This document shows positions 1 to 10,851 of a DNA stretch of 64,000 bases, one piece after another (position 1 is the first letter of the stretch; the number at the start of each line of letters is the position of its first letter). The notes under the pieces were generated by a model. That model did no database searches. It worked only from the letters and a program-made list of their open reading frames with translations, and was not told where the DNA came from. The position numbers and the translations under genes are program-made. Source of the stretch: Entophlyctis helioformis (lineage: Eukaryota > Chytridiomycota > Chytridiomycetes > Chytridiales > Chytriomycetaceae); assembly GCA_025526915.1 (NCBI GenBank), contig JAHLKH010000052.1:62001-126000 (forward strand), given 5' to 3'.

Positions 1-1137
<1,137 letters not shown>

Positions 1138-2291
1138 TTACCACCACTTGACGGTCGTGGTCTTGTAGCTGTACCACTCCATGCCGGCAATGCCTGCCCA
1201 CGAGATAAAGGTGATCCAGCCAGACGTGACAGCGGCGCGCAGGGTGGTCAGGCTCTTCTTGTACATGATGGACGTGTCGTTGGCGTAGAAGCCGTCGTTA
1301 AAGACACCGCCGCAGGTGCGGCCGTTGCCGTTCTTCTCAAACTGCGTGCATGTGACACCGAGGCCGGCGTTGGTGACGGGCGCCATGACGAGGAAGAACA
1401 CGGCAAATGCGGTGGCGACGGCGGCAAAGACAAAGATGACGCGCTTGGCGGGCTCGTTCTGCTTGTATGCAAAGTAGAGACGGCCGGCGGCGACGGCAAG
1501 GAGCGCGGCAAACGAGAAGGATCCAAGCCTGTCGCCATAGTCGAGAGATGCTCGAGTGGTTAGCAGCGGGCCGTGGTGGAGACTCGAGCGTCACAGCGTG
1601 GCCGCAGACTGGCCCGAGTTGATGGCACTTACGAGATGGCAACGGAGCAGGCCGCCGAGTAGGCAGAGAAGACATAGGAGTTGTTGGACTGGTTGAATCT
1701 GTATGCCTCGATGAACAGCAGGCTGTGCGTTCAGTTGAAGCAGCATCGCCATGTGCAGCGTTATCATGTGTCAGTATGATGCCTCGAGTGGAAAAATGCA
1801 AGGGCCAGCAGGCATGGCAGTGCACAAGCGCCGTCGCCCGGCGGAGGCGGCGGCGTTTGCAGGTTTAAGCACCCCCGGCTGCGTCTGGAGGCGGAGGACG
1901 AGCGCAAGACAAGGGTGCGACTCACCAGACTTCGCCGGGGCCGTACTGGCCGTCGGTGGCAACACCAAAGGTGAAGATGGCGTTGGAAATCTGCGGGTCG
2001 GCGACAGGGGCAGTTGTTGACGTTGCCATCCAGCGCCATCCAGCGCCATCAGCACCAGCGGCGATTCAAGGCAGATTTTCCAAGCACAGCCGAGCACAGC
2101 CGGAGCAGAGCAGAGCAGGGCAGAGCGACACAACACAGCAGGCGCAGAACGGTCAGTGGTCTGCGGGCGACAGACAGAGCGACGTGAGACTGCGGTAGCA
2201 CAGCAGGCAGTGCACTCACAAAGTTGACGACGTAGAGAGCGACAAAGACGGCAGTCTGCTTCTCAAGAAGGAGGGCGGCAACTGAAGACAT
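1138..2291 (-). CDS. Four-span membrane protein, unknown function
   Basis: Four exons on the reverse strand join in phase: 2220-2291, 1926-1990, 1633-1722 and 1138-1528, giving 205 aa. All introns are GT..AG (donors GTGAGT, GTGAGT, GTAAGT). Hydrophobic stretches lie at about residues 13-33, 63-93, 106-128 and 172-195. A loop with four Cys/Asn-rich positions (residues 135-160: CTQ, RTCGG, an NDT sequon) sits between spans 3 and 4 and may be extracytoplasmic. The protein ends in KWW. The fold resembles small tetraspan/MARVEL-type proteins in layout only; I do not recognise a family. It is transcribed divergently from NECAP across a 434-bp spacer. The model is firm because four exons with conserved phase give one uninterrupted hydrophobic protein. 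Confidence 0.75.
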
Positions 2292-2475
2292 GTTGACTAT
2301 TGCACAGTCGGCCGGCGCATCATGCCAGCACGCAAGAGTCAGCAGCCAGCATGGACGGCCTGTGGACGACGCACATCTGCGAGCAAGACACCCACAAGTT
2401 TGCTTCTGTGTTGTTCGGTCGGGTGAACAGCCGGCCAGATGCGTCGATGTTGGAAATTTCTGGATGGAAGTCAGG

Positions 2476-2494
2476 TCACGTGACACTGCACGTG
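2476..2494. promoter_or_regulatory. Paired CACGTG (E-box) sites in a divergent promoter
   Basis: TCACGTGA at 2476-2483 and a second CACGTG at 2489-2494 lie 12 bp apart in the spacer between the divergent membrane-protein gene and NECAP. CACGTG is the classic bHLH (Cbf1/USF-type) target; regulation of either gene is inference. Confidence 0.4.
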
Positions 2495-2725
2495 ACTTAC
2501 AGCTGCTGGCCGCCAAGGTGCTCTGGCGTGGCTTGAACATGGCTGTCTGGCGAGGGCGTCAAGGAGAGCGGCTAGTGTCCAAGAATCAGCTGCCGCAGTG
2601 CGATCACCTTGTCCATCAGCGAGTGTCTGCAGTGCCTGCATGCTCCTGCCATCGCAAGAGATGCCTTGCAGGTCAGCCGACAATTTACAAAGTCTCCACA
2701 AATCTGACTGTCAAAATTGCTCAAG

Positions 2726-4450
2726 ATGGCGGACACTGGCTACCAGAGCGTTCTGTGTGTCATCAAGGAGGTGGTTGTCTACAGGTACGGCCCCGCATGC
2801 AGCAGCAATGGACAGCATGCATACAGACTAGCATACTGGCACTCCGTGCCCTCTCTCTGGCTGCGTCTACTGACACTTGTTTGCCTGCATTGCTTGGCTT
2901 GATGGCAACGATGCAGGATTCCGCCGCGAGCCACTGCCCGAGGATACCGGTGTGTTGGCAACTGCCCCGTGCGTGTCCGTCTGCCATCCGTCTCTGCATG
3001 TCTGCCCTCTGTCTCGTCTCCCCCTCTGCCGCTGCTCGAGAGCAACTCCAGACGGCTCTCGACTGGCTCCCGACGCTTCGAAAGCCTGCGAATCTCCCTG
3101 ACGCGGTCGTCAGGAAGCATCGCAGCCACCAAGCGACAACAAAGGCGACGGTGGAGACATTTCTGGCCGGCGTGTCTGGCCGACAGCCTTGCTGACATCA
3201 GGCAGCCGCAAAGCCTCGACCGACACGCCAACACGATGACACGCTAACGCGCTGTCTGGAAAACAGTGCATCGGACTGGAACGTTGACCAGTTTCTGTGG
3301 AAGGGCCGCATGCGTGTCATGGCAAACGGCGATGAATGCGCGCTGCATCTCGAGGTACCCCACCGCCGTGCGCTTCCGAGCCGTATGCGCCACAACTCAT
3401 GCCTTGGGGATGGGTATGCATGCAGGATGCCGTCACAGGCGAGCTGTTTGCCAAATGCCCATATGCTCTGGACGGCTCGTCGGTCGAGTCTGTGCTGGAC
3501 TCGAGCCGGTATTTTGTCATCAAGATAGTCGATCCAGGATCCGGTAGGTGCCTTGCTGCCGCTCCTGGCATGCCTTGCAAGCAGACTGACTGGTGCTCTT
3601 TGGTGTGCTGCCGGCATGCGCGTCTGGACAGGCAATCATGCGTTTGTTGGCATTGGCTTTCCAGAGCGGTCGTGGGCATTCGACTTTAATGTGGCGCTGC
3701 AGGACCATGTCAAGTGAGCCATGTGTTTCGCATGCTGCCGACAAGGATCCGTCTCGCCATGGCTGACAGCTGCCCGCCACTGCCCTTGACAGACGCGTGC
3801 GCAATGCAAGGCAGTCCAAATCCAAGCAGGCGGTTGAAGACGACGCGCTCAAGGTCGACTATTCCCTCAAGGATGGCCAAAAGTTTATCATCAACCTGGG
3901 AGCAGCCGTCAAAAAGGCGACAACGGCAAACACAGGCTCGTCATCCGGCAGCGACTGTAAGTCATTCAATATCTGAGCGAGCGAGGCACAGCCACTGACT
4001 GGGTGATGCACGGCTGCAGTGATTGCTCTCTTGCCGCCGCCGCCCGGGTCTGCTGCGTTTGCTGCACTGGATGCCAACAAGGCGCGAGGATTTGCAACAG
4101 CACCACCTTCAGGCATGGCGCCCCTCGGGTCAGGAACAGATCTGTTCACTGGTGTCGGCAGCACTGGCAGCAACGGCAGCAACGGCTTTGACGACTTTGG
4201 CGACTTTGCAAGTGTGCCAGCCCCTACCGCAGCAGCGGCAGCAGCGGCAGCAGCCTATCGGGCACCAGCCATTGGATCTGCCTCTGGCTCTGCTTCTGGA
4301 TCTGGATTCGATGCTGGATTTGGGCAGCAGTCGCCGTTTGGGTCCGCGCCGTTTGCGCCAACTGGCCAGCAGCAGCAGCAGCAGCAGCAACAACCGCAGC
4401 AGCAGCAGCAGCAGCAGACGGCAGCAGGCGCAGGATGGGTGACATTTTGA
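2726..4450 (+). CDS. NECAP: NECAP-type adaptin-ear-binding endocytic coat protein
   Basis: Seven exons (2726-2784, 2917-2949, 3267-3354, 3426-3543, 3632-3713, 3793-3956, 4020-4450) give 324 aa in phase throughout. Residues 1 to about 160 form the NECAP PH-like (PHear) domain; landmarks are YRIPPR, the ASDW motif, [20 protein letters not shown] and [10 protein letters not shown], in family order. A Lys-rich helix and the LLPPPPG segment follow. The tail is low-complexity, with FDDFGDF acidic-Phe motifs, two polyQ tracts and a C-terminal WVTF, matching the WVxF motif that animal NECAPs use to bind the AP-2/GGA ear. NECAPs act at clathrin-coated pits by binding the activated AP-2 adaptor. Human NECAPs are about 265-275 aa; the extra length here is polyA and polyQ. 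Start chosen because the family begins just before the ESVLC-like block. Confidence 0.93.
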
Positions 4451-4612
4451 CGGCAAGGCGGGGGTGGATTGCAATGAAGACGGATGGTGTGGAAAGGGTA
4501 TGGCGCAGCCCATGGATAGATGGGCAGGCCATGGGCAGGCCGTGGAGACTGGCGGCAGCAGCCATTCAAAACAGCAAGTGGCGTTGGATGCGGGGTTGCC
4601 GCAATTGTCAGA

Positions 4613-7600
4613 ATGTTGGCACGATCGGTTCTGTCGGCGGTTGTCGGCGTTGTGCTGCTCGGGCAGAGTGCACTTGCACAGTTCCCGGGAGCGTCGGCGG
4701 CGCTCGACCCGCTTGCGTACGCGGCGCTCATCGAGTGGAAGCCGTGCCCGGGCGTTGTGCCGCCCAAGGACTCTGCGGGCAAGGACAAGGTCAGCTGCTC
4801 GTTCCCGTCGACGCCGACGTCTGGCTCCGTCACCTGGACCTGCGAAGCCGGGTGAGTGTTGTGCGTGCAGCGTTGTGTGTGCAGCGTTGTGTGTGCAGCG
4901 TTGTGTGTGCAGCGTTGTGTTTTGTGTTCTCGGCAGTGCCGTGCCGTGCCGTGCCCAGCAGCTGTGCGGCGTGTGGCTGCCAAGGGCAATGTGGGGCTGG
5001 CAGGGCAGGCGAGCAAGAACAGGGCAGGACAGGTTGTGCGTCGGTGCGTCGGTGCGTATACAGCGGGACAAGACACGGCAGGACAAGACGCACATCCACG
5101 CTGTGCCCTTGCTGCCGCCGTCCATCGCTCCATCGCCGCATTGCTCCACGGCATACACAGCACAAGGCAGCACAACACAACACAACACAGCCAGCCAGCC
5201 AGGGCCAGCCTGCCTGTCTTGTTTGTTTGTGCTGCTCGCTGGGCCATACGGGTTGTGCTGCGCTGTGCCCGTCGTGCTGCCTTCCCGTCATGCTGCCCAC
5301 CCCCTGTCGGCCACCCCCTGTCCGCCATCGCATCGCATCGCATTGCATCCCGTCCCGTCCCGTCCCGTTCCGCCTCCACCGACACCCTGACACTGCCATA
5401 CGCCGCACGCCTGTTTCCTGCGCCATCTGCGCCGCCACACACACACACAACCACAACAACAACCACTGACGCTGCGTCCAATGCCCCATCCCCATCCCCG
5501 TCCCCTTGCAGAAACTACTGCATGAGCCCCTCGCGCAAGGATGCCTGCTCGCCCGGCTTCTACTGCCCCGCAAACACCGCCCAGCCCACCTTCTGTCCCA
5601 GGGGCTTCAAGTGCACAAACGACACCACCACCGCCGCCGTCTGCCCAAAGAACAAGTACTGCCCCATGGGCACCGTCGAGCCGTACGGCTGCTGGTTCCT
5701 CGCCTACTGCCCCGAGGGCTCGTACGAGGGCAACAAGTTTGGTGTCGTCATCCTCTTCATCGTCGTCGCTGCCATCGTCTACATCGGCTTTGGCTGGAAG
5801 GCAAAGTCGGACGCCGAGCGCGACAAGAAGCGCAAGGGCGAGCAGAACATTGCAAACGTCGCCGCCGCCGCCTCGCACGAGAAGCCCGTCCTGGCGCGTC
5901 TCGAAAAGACCTTTGACGTCGAGTTTGAGAACCTGTCCCTGACGCTGCCCAACGGCGTCGAGATCATGTCCGGCGTCTCGGGTGCCCTGCGCTCTGGCCG
6001 CACCTGTGCCATCATGGGCCCCTCGGGTGCCGGCAAGACCACGTTTGTCACGCTGCTCACCGGCAAGGTCAAGCGCACCACCGGCCACGTCACCATCAAC
6101 GGCACCCCCGACGAGCTGTCTGGCTACAAGCGTCTGATTGGCTACGTGCCCCAGGAGGACATTATGCTCCGCGAGCTCACGGTCCGCGACATCCTCATGC
6201 ACTCGGCCCGCATGCGTCTGCCCGCCGACTGGGACTACCAGCGCGTCAAGGCCAAGGTGCTCGAGATCATCTCGTTCCTTGGCATGTCGCACGTGGCCAA
6301 CTCCATCATTGGTGACGAGGAGACGCGCGGTGTGTCGGGTGGCCAGCGCAAGCGTGTCAACATTGGCATGGAGCTCGTTGCCGAGCCGTCGATCCTGTTC
6401 CTGGACGAGCCCACCTCGGGTCTCGACTCGTCGACTGCCTTTGAGGTCTGCTCCAACCTGCGCAACATTGCGCGTCTGCAGGGCCTCACCGTCGCCGCCG
6501 TCATCCACTCGCCGTCGCCCGCCACGTTCCGCCAGTTTGACGACTTTATGCTGCTCGGCAAGGGCGGCCGCCTCATCTACATGGGTCCCCGCGAGGACTG
6601 TCTGCGCTACATCGAGTCGGTCGGCTTCACGTGCCCGCCCGACGAGTCGCCCTCTGACTTTTTCATGGACGTGGCCACCGGCAAGGTGCCCTCCGAGTTC
6701 AACCCCGCCTTTGTGCCCAAGGATCTGTTCGACTACTGGGTCAAGACCCGCAAGGGCATCAACCCGTTCGAGGGCAAGCGCCGCATGACGATCGCCCAGG
6801 CCGAAGAGGCCCGCCGCAAGTTCCTGTCTGGCGAGCTGGCCGAGGTCAAGGAGGGCCCGGCCGGTCTGTCGGCCCCGACGGTCGGCTTCGTCACGGCCCC
6901 CGTCAAGGACTACTACGGCTGGACAGAGTACATTGTCACGGGCATCGCCGCCTTTGCGCGCGAGTGGGGCGTCTGGCTCTACGACGTGCTAGCCGAGGTC
7001 GGCGACTTTTTGGTCGGAGCCATCAACGCGATCCTCTGCCGCAAGGACCCCATCCGTGAGACGTGCTCGTACCCCATGCAGATCTGGCTCCTGGCCAAGC
7101 GCGCCGGTCTCCAGGTGTACAAGAACCCCATGCCCGTGTTGGTCGACATGGTCCTCCACTTCTCGTCCGGCGTCTTCATCTCCGTGGCCGTCCAGAACTT
7201 CAAGTTCCTCGGCGCTCCCCCAGGCCCCATCTGTGCCACCGCCCCCGCCACCGTCCAGTGGCAGTGCGGTCGTCCCGAGGACCGCCTCAAGGAGGCAGGC
7301 ATGTTCATTGGTCTCGGCGCTCTCTTTGCCGGCATCTCTGTCGGTGTCAACACGTTTGGCCGCGAAAAGGTGGTCTACTGGCGTGACACGGCCTCGGGCA
7401 TGAACACGATCCCGTACTACCTCGCCAAGTTCGCCGTCGACGTGCCCCGTGTCATTATGGGCGGCAGCATGTTCTTTATTGCCCTGCTGCTCTTCTTCCC
7501 CTACAAGCAGTCGGCCGCCTCGCTCTTTGCGATTGTCCTCTCGCTCTACTTCAACTCGTTTGGCATGGGCTACTGGATCTCGACCGCCTTCCCGCTCGCC

Positions 7601-7924
7601 AAGTCTGCCCTCATCGGCACCGGTTTCGCGCTCCTGTGGGCCCTCGTCCTCTCTGGCACGATCCCCAACCTCGAGGACGTTGCCGAATTCCCGACGTGGG
7701 TCCAGTGGCTCTGGGACGTGTCTGCGCCTCGCTGGGCCATTGAGACGTTCTGGCTGCAGGAGGTCAAGAACCTGCCGTGGAGAGAGAAGTTTATGACGCC
7801 CGCCAACACGTACATCACCGGCAACGAGCCCACTGCCTTCCGCAACATGATCGTCATTGCCGTTGGATGGAACGTGCTCGCCTTCCTCGGCCTCAAGCTG
7901 TTCAACCGCATCAAGCAGAAGTAG
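4613..7924 (+). CDS. ABCG-type half transporter with Cys-rich ectodomain
   Basis: Two exons, 4613-4851 and 5512-7924, join in phase for 883 aa. Residues 1-22 look like a signal peptide. A Cys-rich region (about 83-147, at least ten Cys, with repeated CP pairs) precedes a first membrane span at 157-174. The ATPase domain follows: Walker A GPSGAGKTT at 249-257, Q-loop Gln294, ABC signature VSGGQRKRV at 354-362, Walker B ILFLDEPT at 374-381 and an H-loop VIHS near 410. The C-terminal third holds the ABC2-type membrane domain with about six hydrophobic segments and the long loop typical of subfamily G. This layout, with an N-terminal signal and Cys-rich ectodomain, is that of the plant ABCG24/28 (white-brown complex) group and related fungal proteins. 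Substrate unknown; half transporters work as dimers. Confidence 0.93.
4859..4920 (+). repeat. 14-bp tandem repeat in ABCG intron 1
   Basis: Just inside the 660-nt intron, a 14-bp unit (GCGTTGTGTGTGCA) repeats about four times, nearly perfectly. The first copy has a C for T. The rest of the intron is rich in short AACAC, CCGTC and CATCG repeats. No coding or structural role is visible. Confidence 0.85.
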
Positions 7925-8000
7925 ATGCACTCTGTCCACCCCCTCTGTCTCTTTGAAGATCCCACATCGCATCCTTTTGAAAATTATTGTTCGTTTCAAC

Positions 8001-8014
8001 CAGGGGGTGGTCAA
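8001..8014 (+). repeat. Left terminal inverted repeat
   Basis: CAGGGGGTGGTCAA; exact inverse complement of 9323-9336. Preceded by the left copy of the 8-bp target duplication at 7993-8000. Confidence 0.7.
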
Positions 8015-8282
8015 TTGAAGATTTTGATTTACCCCTTTATGCGCCTCCAAAAATTTCGAAACAAGGATTGAAGTGTGGGACCCACGATACCTCCAGTCAC
8101 GTGATAGTCACGAATGCGTGATCTGTGGTCACGTGACACACACGGCCATCCGATGCGGGGCATTCGCTCGTTCTTGCAGACGTGCTCTGCTCCAACTCGA
8201 GCTGCTCACTGCCCGTTGCCACCAGCTGGTCTGCCACATGGACAGCCAGCGTTACAGTGATGCCAGCCAAGCCAGAGCTGGG

Positions 8283-8789
8283 CTAGAGCTGAATGTGGCC
8301 TGCGAGTGCCGTCTGACAGCTGAATGAAGGCTGCTCTTGAGGCTGGTGCAAGACAAGTTCATTCAATGATCCACTGCCGAGACACGGTATGAACGGCTCC
8401 ACACGAGGCGTGGCGAGAAGCGCAGGCGCAGCGAGCGCAACGCCGGCCTGAGATGGAGGATCGACGCAGGTGGCCTCATCATCGCTGGCGTCCTCATCGG
8501 CGGCATCTTGATCCATCACAACGTCGTCTGGCAATGCCTCGACTGCTGGAACGCTGGCTGGCTCGGCGGCAACGGATGGTGGTGTCACTGATGGTGCGGC
8601 AGATGGTCGTAAAGGACGGAAGAAGAGGGTGACAGGGCGAGTCGTGGCAGCTGTCATCTCCAGCCTTCTCTGGTGAGCCGGGGAGTTCTCGTGCATGGCG
8701 ATGTTGGGCTGGTCAGGGTTGTCCTGGACGTACAAGAAGCCGCAGCCGCACACATGCCCTCCCCTTCTTGAACGCTTCTTGGACGGCAT
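8283..8789 (-). CDS. Hypothetical zinc-finger-like ORF inside the hAT-like element
   Basis: A 168-codon ATG-initiated ORF. The basic N-terminus (residues 3-10, KKRSRRGG) precedes a Cys-x-Cys followed by His-x5-His (residues 14-41), a CCHH arrangement like the small DNA-binding fingers at the start of many transposases. The remainder is low-complexity, with an Ala/Val/Pro-rich stretch and an acidic run (about 90-108), and has no DDE catalytic core or hAT dimerisation domain. The location between matching inverted repeats suggests it is what remains of, or the first exon of, a transposon protein. It could also be a captured or chance ORF. Confidence 0.4.
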   Translation of the reverse strand: MPSKKRSRRGGHVCGCGFLYVQDNPDQPNIAMHENSPAHQRRLEMTAATTRPVTLFFRPLRPSAAPSVTPPSVAAEPASVPAVEALPDDVVMDQDAADEDASDDEATCVDPPSQAGVALAAPALLATPRVEPFIPCLGSGSLNELVLHQPQEQPSFSCQTALAGHIQL

Positions 8790-9322
8790 TTGCGACAGAG
8801 GATGTGGAGATGGCCTGGTGCCGCACAGAGAGAGTTGTCAGCTGGCTGCGTGCACACGGAGGCAGCCGCACATGCACCAAGAGCTCACAAGGGACGCTGC
8901 TGCTGCGGCGGAGCAACTGCTCGTGATCTGTGGGGCTCGCGATCTGTGGAGAAGCGAGCGGAAGCAGAAATTGCAAGCTGATCTGCCGGCGCGTCCTCAG
9001 GGAACTGGGAGGTGGAGGAAGATGGCGGCGGGTGGTGTCAGATGTGGTCCAATGGGGCTGGAAACAAGTGCATTCGACTCCTCTCGTCTCCCTCTACACG
9101 GCGCACTTTTCAGAATGCAACACAGATGCCTGTAGACGTCTAGAAACAATTTCGAAATAAGCCCCATAGAAAAATCGAAACAAGAGGAAGGAGGACGACC
9201 CCACGCAATCTTGGACCATCGGTTTCTCAGCAACCAAGGGTGGGGATGCAACTTGGAGTAGTGCGTTGGGCTTCTCTCGTCTGGAGCTTCTCATAAAGAA
9301 ATCCGTAGTCTTTTTTCCATTT

Positions 9323-9336
9323 TTGACCACCCCCTG
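9323..9336 (-). repeat. Right terminal inverted repeat
   Basis: Exact inverse complement of 8001-8014; followed by the right copy of the target duplication at 9337-9344 (7 of 8 bases identical). Confidence 0.7.
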
Positions 9337-9506
9337 GTTTCACCCTTGAAATACATCAACTTGAACGAATTGTGTAAGACGGTTTGGCAGATGCGCAGAC
9401 GCTGTCGGATAGATGGGCAACACCGTGTATTGCCTCAGTCTCATCCCCTTGTGCACAACCGCTCTACCCTGTGGCCCTCCAACTGCTCTTTACAGACGCG
9501 ACAGCT

Positions 9507-10423
9507 TCATGCCAGGTCCGCCACGAACCACGGACAGTGCTTCATCAACGTGCGCACGGGCAGCGCAACCTTCCAGTCAACGTGCCCAGCACCCAACCAC
9601 ACCACGCCGTCCACGCTCGCCACGTTCCTCGTGACCACGACAGGCATGGCGCGTTCCCTCATGCCGACGGGACACACGCCGTTCTTTTCAAACCCCGTGA
9701 GCTCGCCCGCCACGTCCTCGCCCGTCACGCGCATATTGATGCGTTTCTTGGCCACCGTCGGCGCGCCCAGACGCCCGCCGCCCATGCCGCTCAGGCTGCT
9801 CACAAAGTTGTTGAGCGCGGCCGAGTTGAGTTTGTCCGTGTACTGCACAATCACGGTCAGGTAGCGCGGGTTGGTCGTATCTGTCGCATGTGTGCCAGAG
9901 AGAGGGAGAGGCAGAGTTGATCGTGTGCGAGGGTTAGTCGTGTGCGAGGGTTAGTCGTGTGCAAGGGCCGTGTGCGAGGAACATGGCTGGGCGGACGCAC
10001 CGAATGGAGACGACGACGGCGTGCCGGTCCATCGGGTGTTTTCGAAAACGACAGACTTGCACAGATGCGCCGTTGACGGTGCTGACAAGCGCTCTCTGCC
10101 GGCGACGAGTGCGTTGTGTGTTAGCGGAGCTGGTGCAATGGCTGGTCGGCTGCGGATAGAGGCTTACGCTCGGCGCTCGAGCGGCCAGTCGTAGTAGTCT
10201 GGCTCGACGTGGTAGAAACGTGCGTATCGGACGATGCCGAGGTCGACCAGAGCGTCGTGCACCTGTGCCGGTCGGGCAGCTGGTGTGAGCGAGCGTGCAG
10301 CGCATTGGGTGCGTGCACAGTGAGCAGCGGGAAGAGACCTACTCGGCGCACAGAGGCTGGCGCCGTGTCTGGCAGCGTCTCGGCAGCCGCCTTGGCAAGA
10401 AAGTCGGCCATGAACGCATCCAT
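9507..10423 (-). CDS. YbaK/aminoacyl-tRNA-deacylase-like domain protein
   Basis: Four exons (10343-10423, 10168-10262, 10001-10095, 9507-9880) give 214 aa in phase. Recognised blocks of the YbaK/EbsC/ProX fold are AHLCKSVVFENT (residues ~69-80, including the conserved Lys of this superfamily), VIVQYTDKLN, RINMR, the LTGFEKNGVCPVG loop and VWLGAGHVDWKV near the C-terminus. Bacterial relatives hydrolyse mischarged aminoacyl-tRNA; the eukaryotic stand-alone proteins of this type are poorly characterised, so the substrate is not assigned. The ATG lies only 55 bp after the stop of the same-strand SH3-EH gene, so the promoter must sit within that gene's last exon or the two share a transcript. A CTGCAG just upstream could be an acceptor for a non-coding 5' exon. 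Confidence 0.85.
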
Positions 10424-10478
10424 GTCGACGGCGTGATCGGATCTGCAGATGGAGGTGAAGCAGGAGAGATGTCCTCAT

Positions 10479-10776
10479 TCATTGGCTTCGCAGACCAACG
10501 GCCGTCGCAACACGAGTGACCGATTCAGCGCTGCCCATGCTACCAACGCCGCCCATGCCAGCAGCAGATCCAAGACCGGTCGTCTTGGACGCCGGCACAG
10601 GAACCCCGCCCACGCCGCCAATGTCAGCCATGCAAAACGCAACGACGTTGGGCGGCAGTGCAGTCGGCAGCGGCGATCCCTTGAGCTGATCGTCGACCAG
10701 GAACAGCCCAATCACAAACTCGTTGAGCGAGAGCAGTCCGTCCTGGTTGACATCCACCAACTGCCTGCAATCCTCG

Positions 10777-10851
<75 letters not shown>

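Larger units (their letters stand above)
8001..9336 (-). mobile_element. hAT-like DNA transposon, short non-autonomous copy
   Basis: The element begins CAGGGGGTGGTCAA (8001-8014) and ends with its exact inverse complement (9323-9336). It is flanked by gtttcaac (7993-8000) and gtttcacc (9337-9344), an 8-bp direct repeat with one mismatch. An 8-bp target duplication and termini starting CAGGG are typical of hAT elements. The 1336-bp interior is too short for a full transposase but holds one 168-codon minus-strand ORF with a zinc-finger-like N-terminus and two TCACGTGA palindromes. Weaker inverse similarity (CTTTATG...CTCCA) extends inside the perfect termini. The insertion lies just downstream of the ABCG stop codon. 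Class assignment is inference from ends and duplication length. Confidence 0.65.

Noticed and set aside
1543..1615. tRNA-like D-arm string (GCTCGAGTGGTTAGC)
   Set aside because: No T-arm, acceptor stem or anticodon stem can be formed; it lies in an intron of the tetraspan gene.
5288..6508. 406-codon minus-strand ORF antisense to the ABCG gene
   Set aside because: It lies opposite the conserved ATPase domain; the antisense frame is a by-product of strong third-position GC in a real gene.
10343..10764. Possible fusion of the SH3-EH gene with the YbaK gene through the CTGCAG acceptor at about 10443
   Set aside because: No donor in the last SH3-EH exon matches the phase needed; the EH frame has its own stop codon at 10479.
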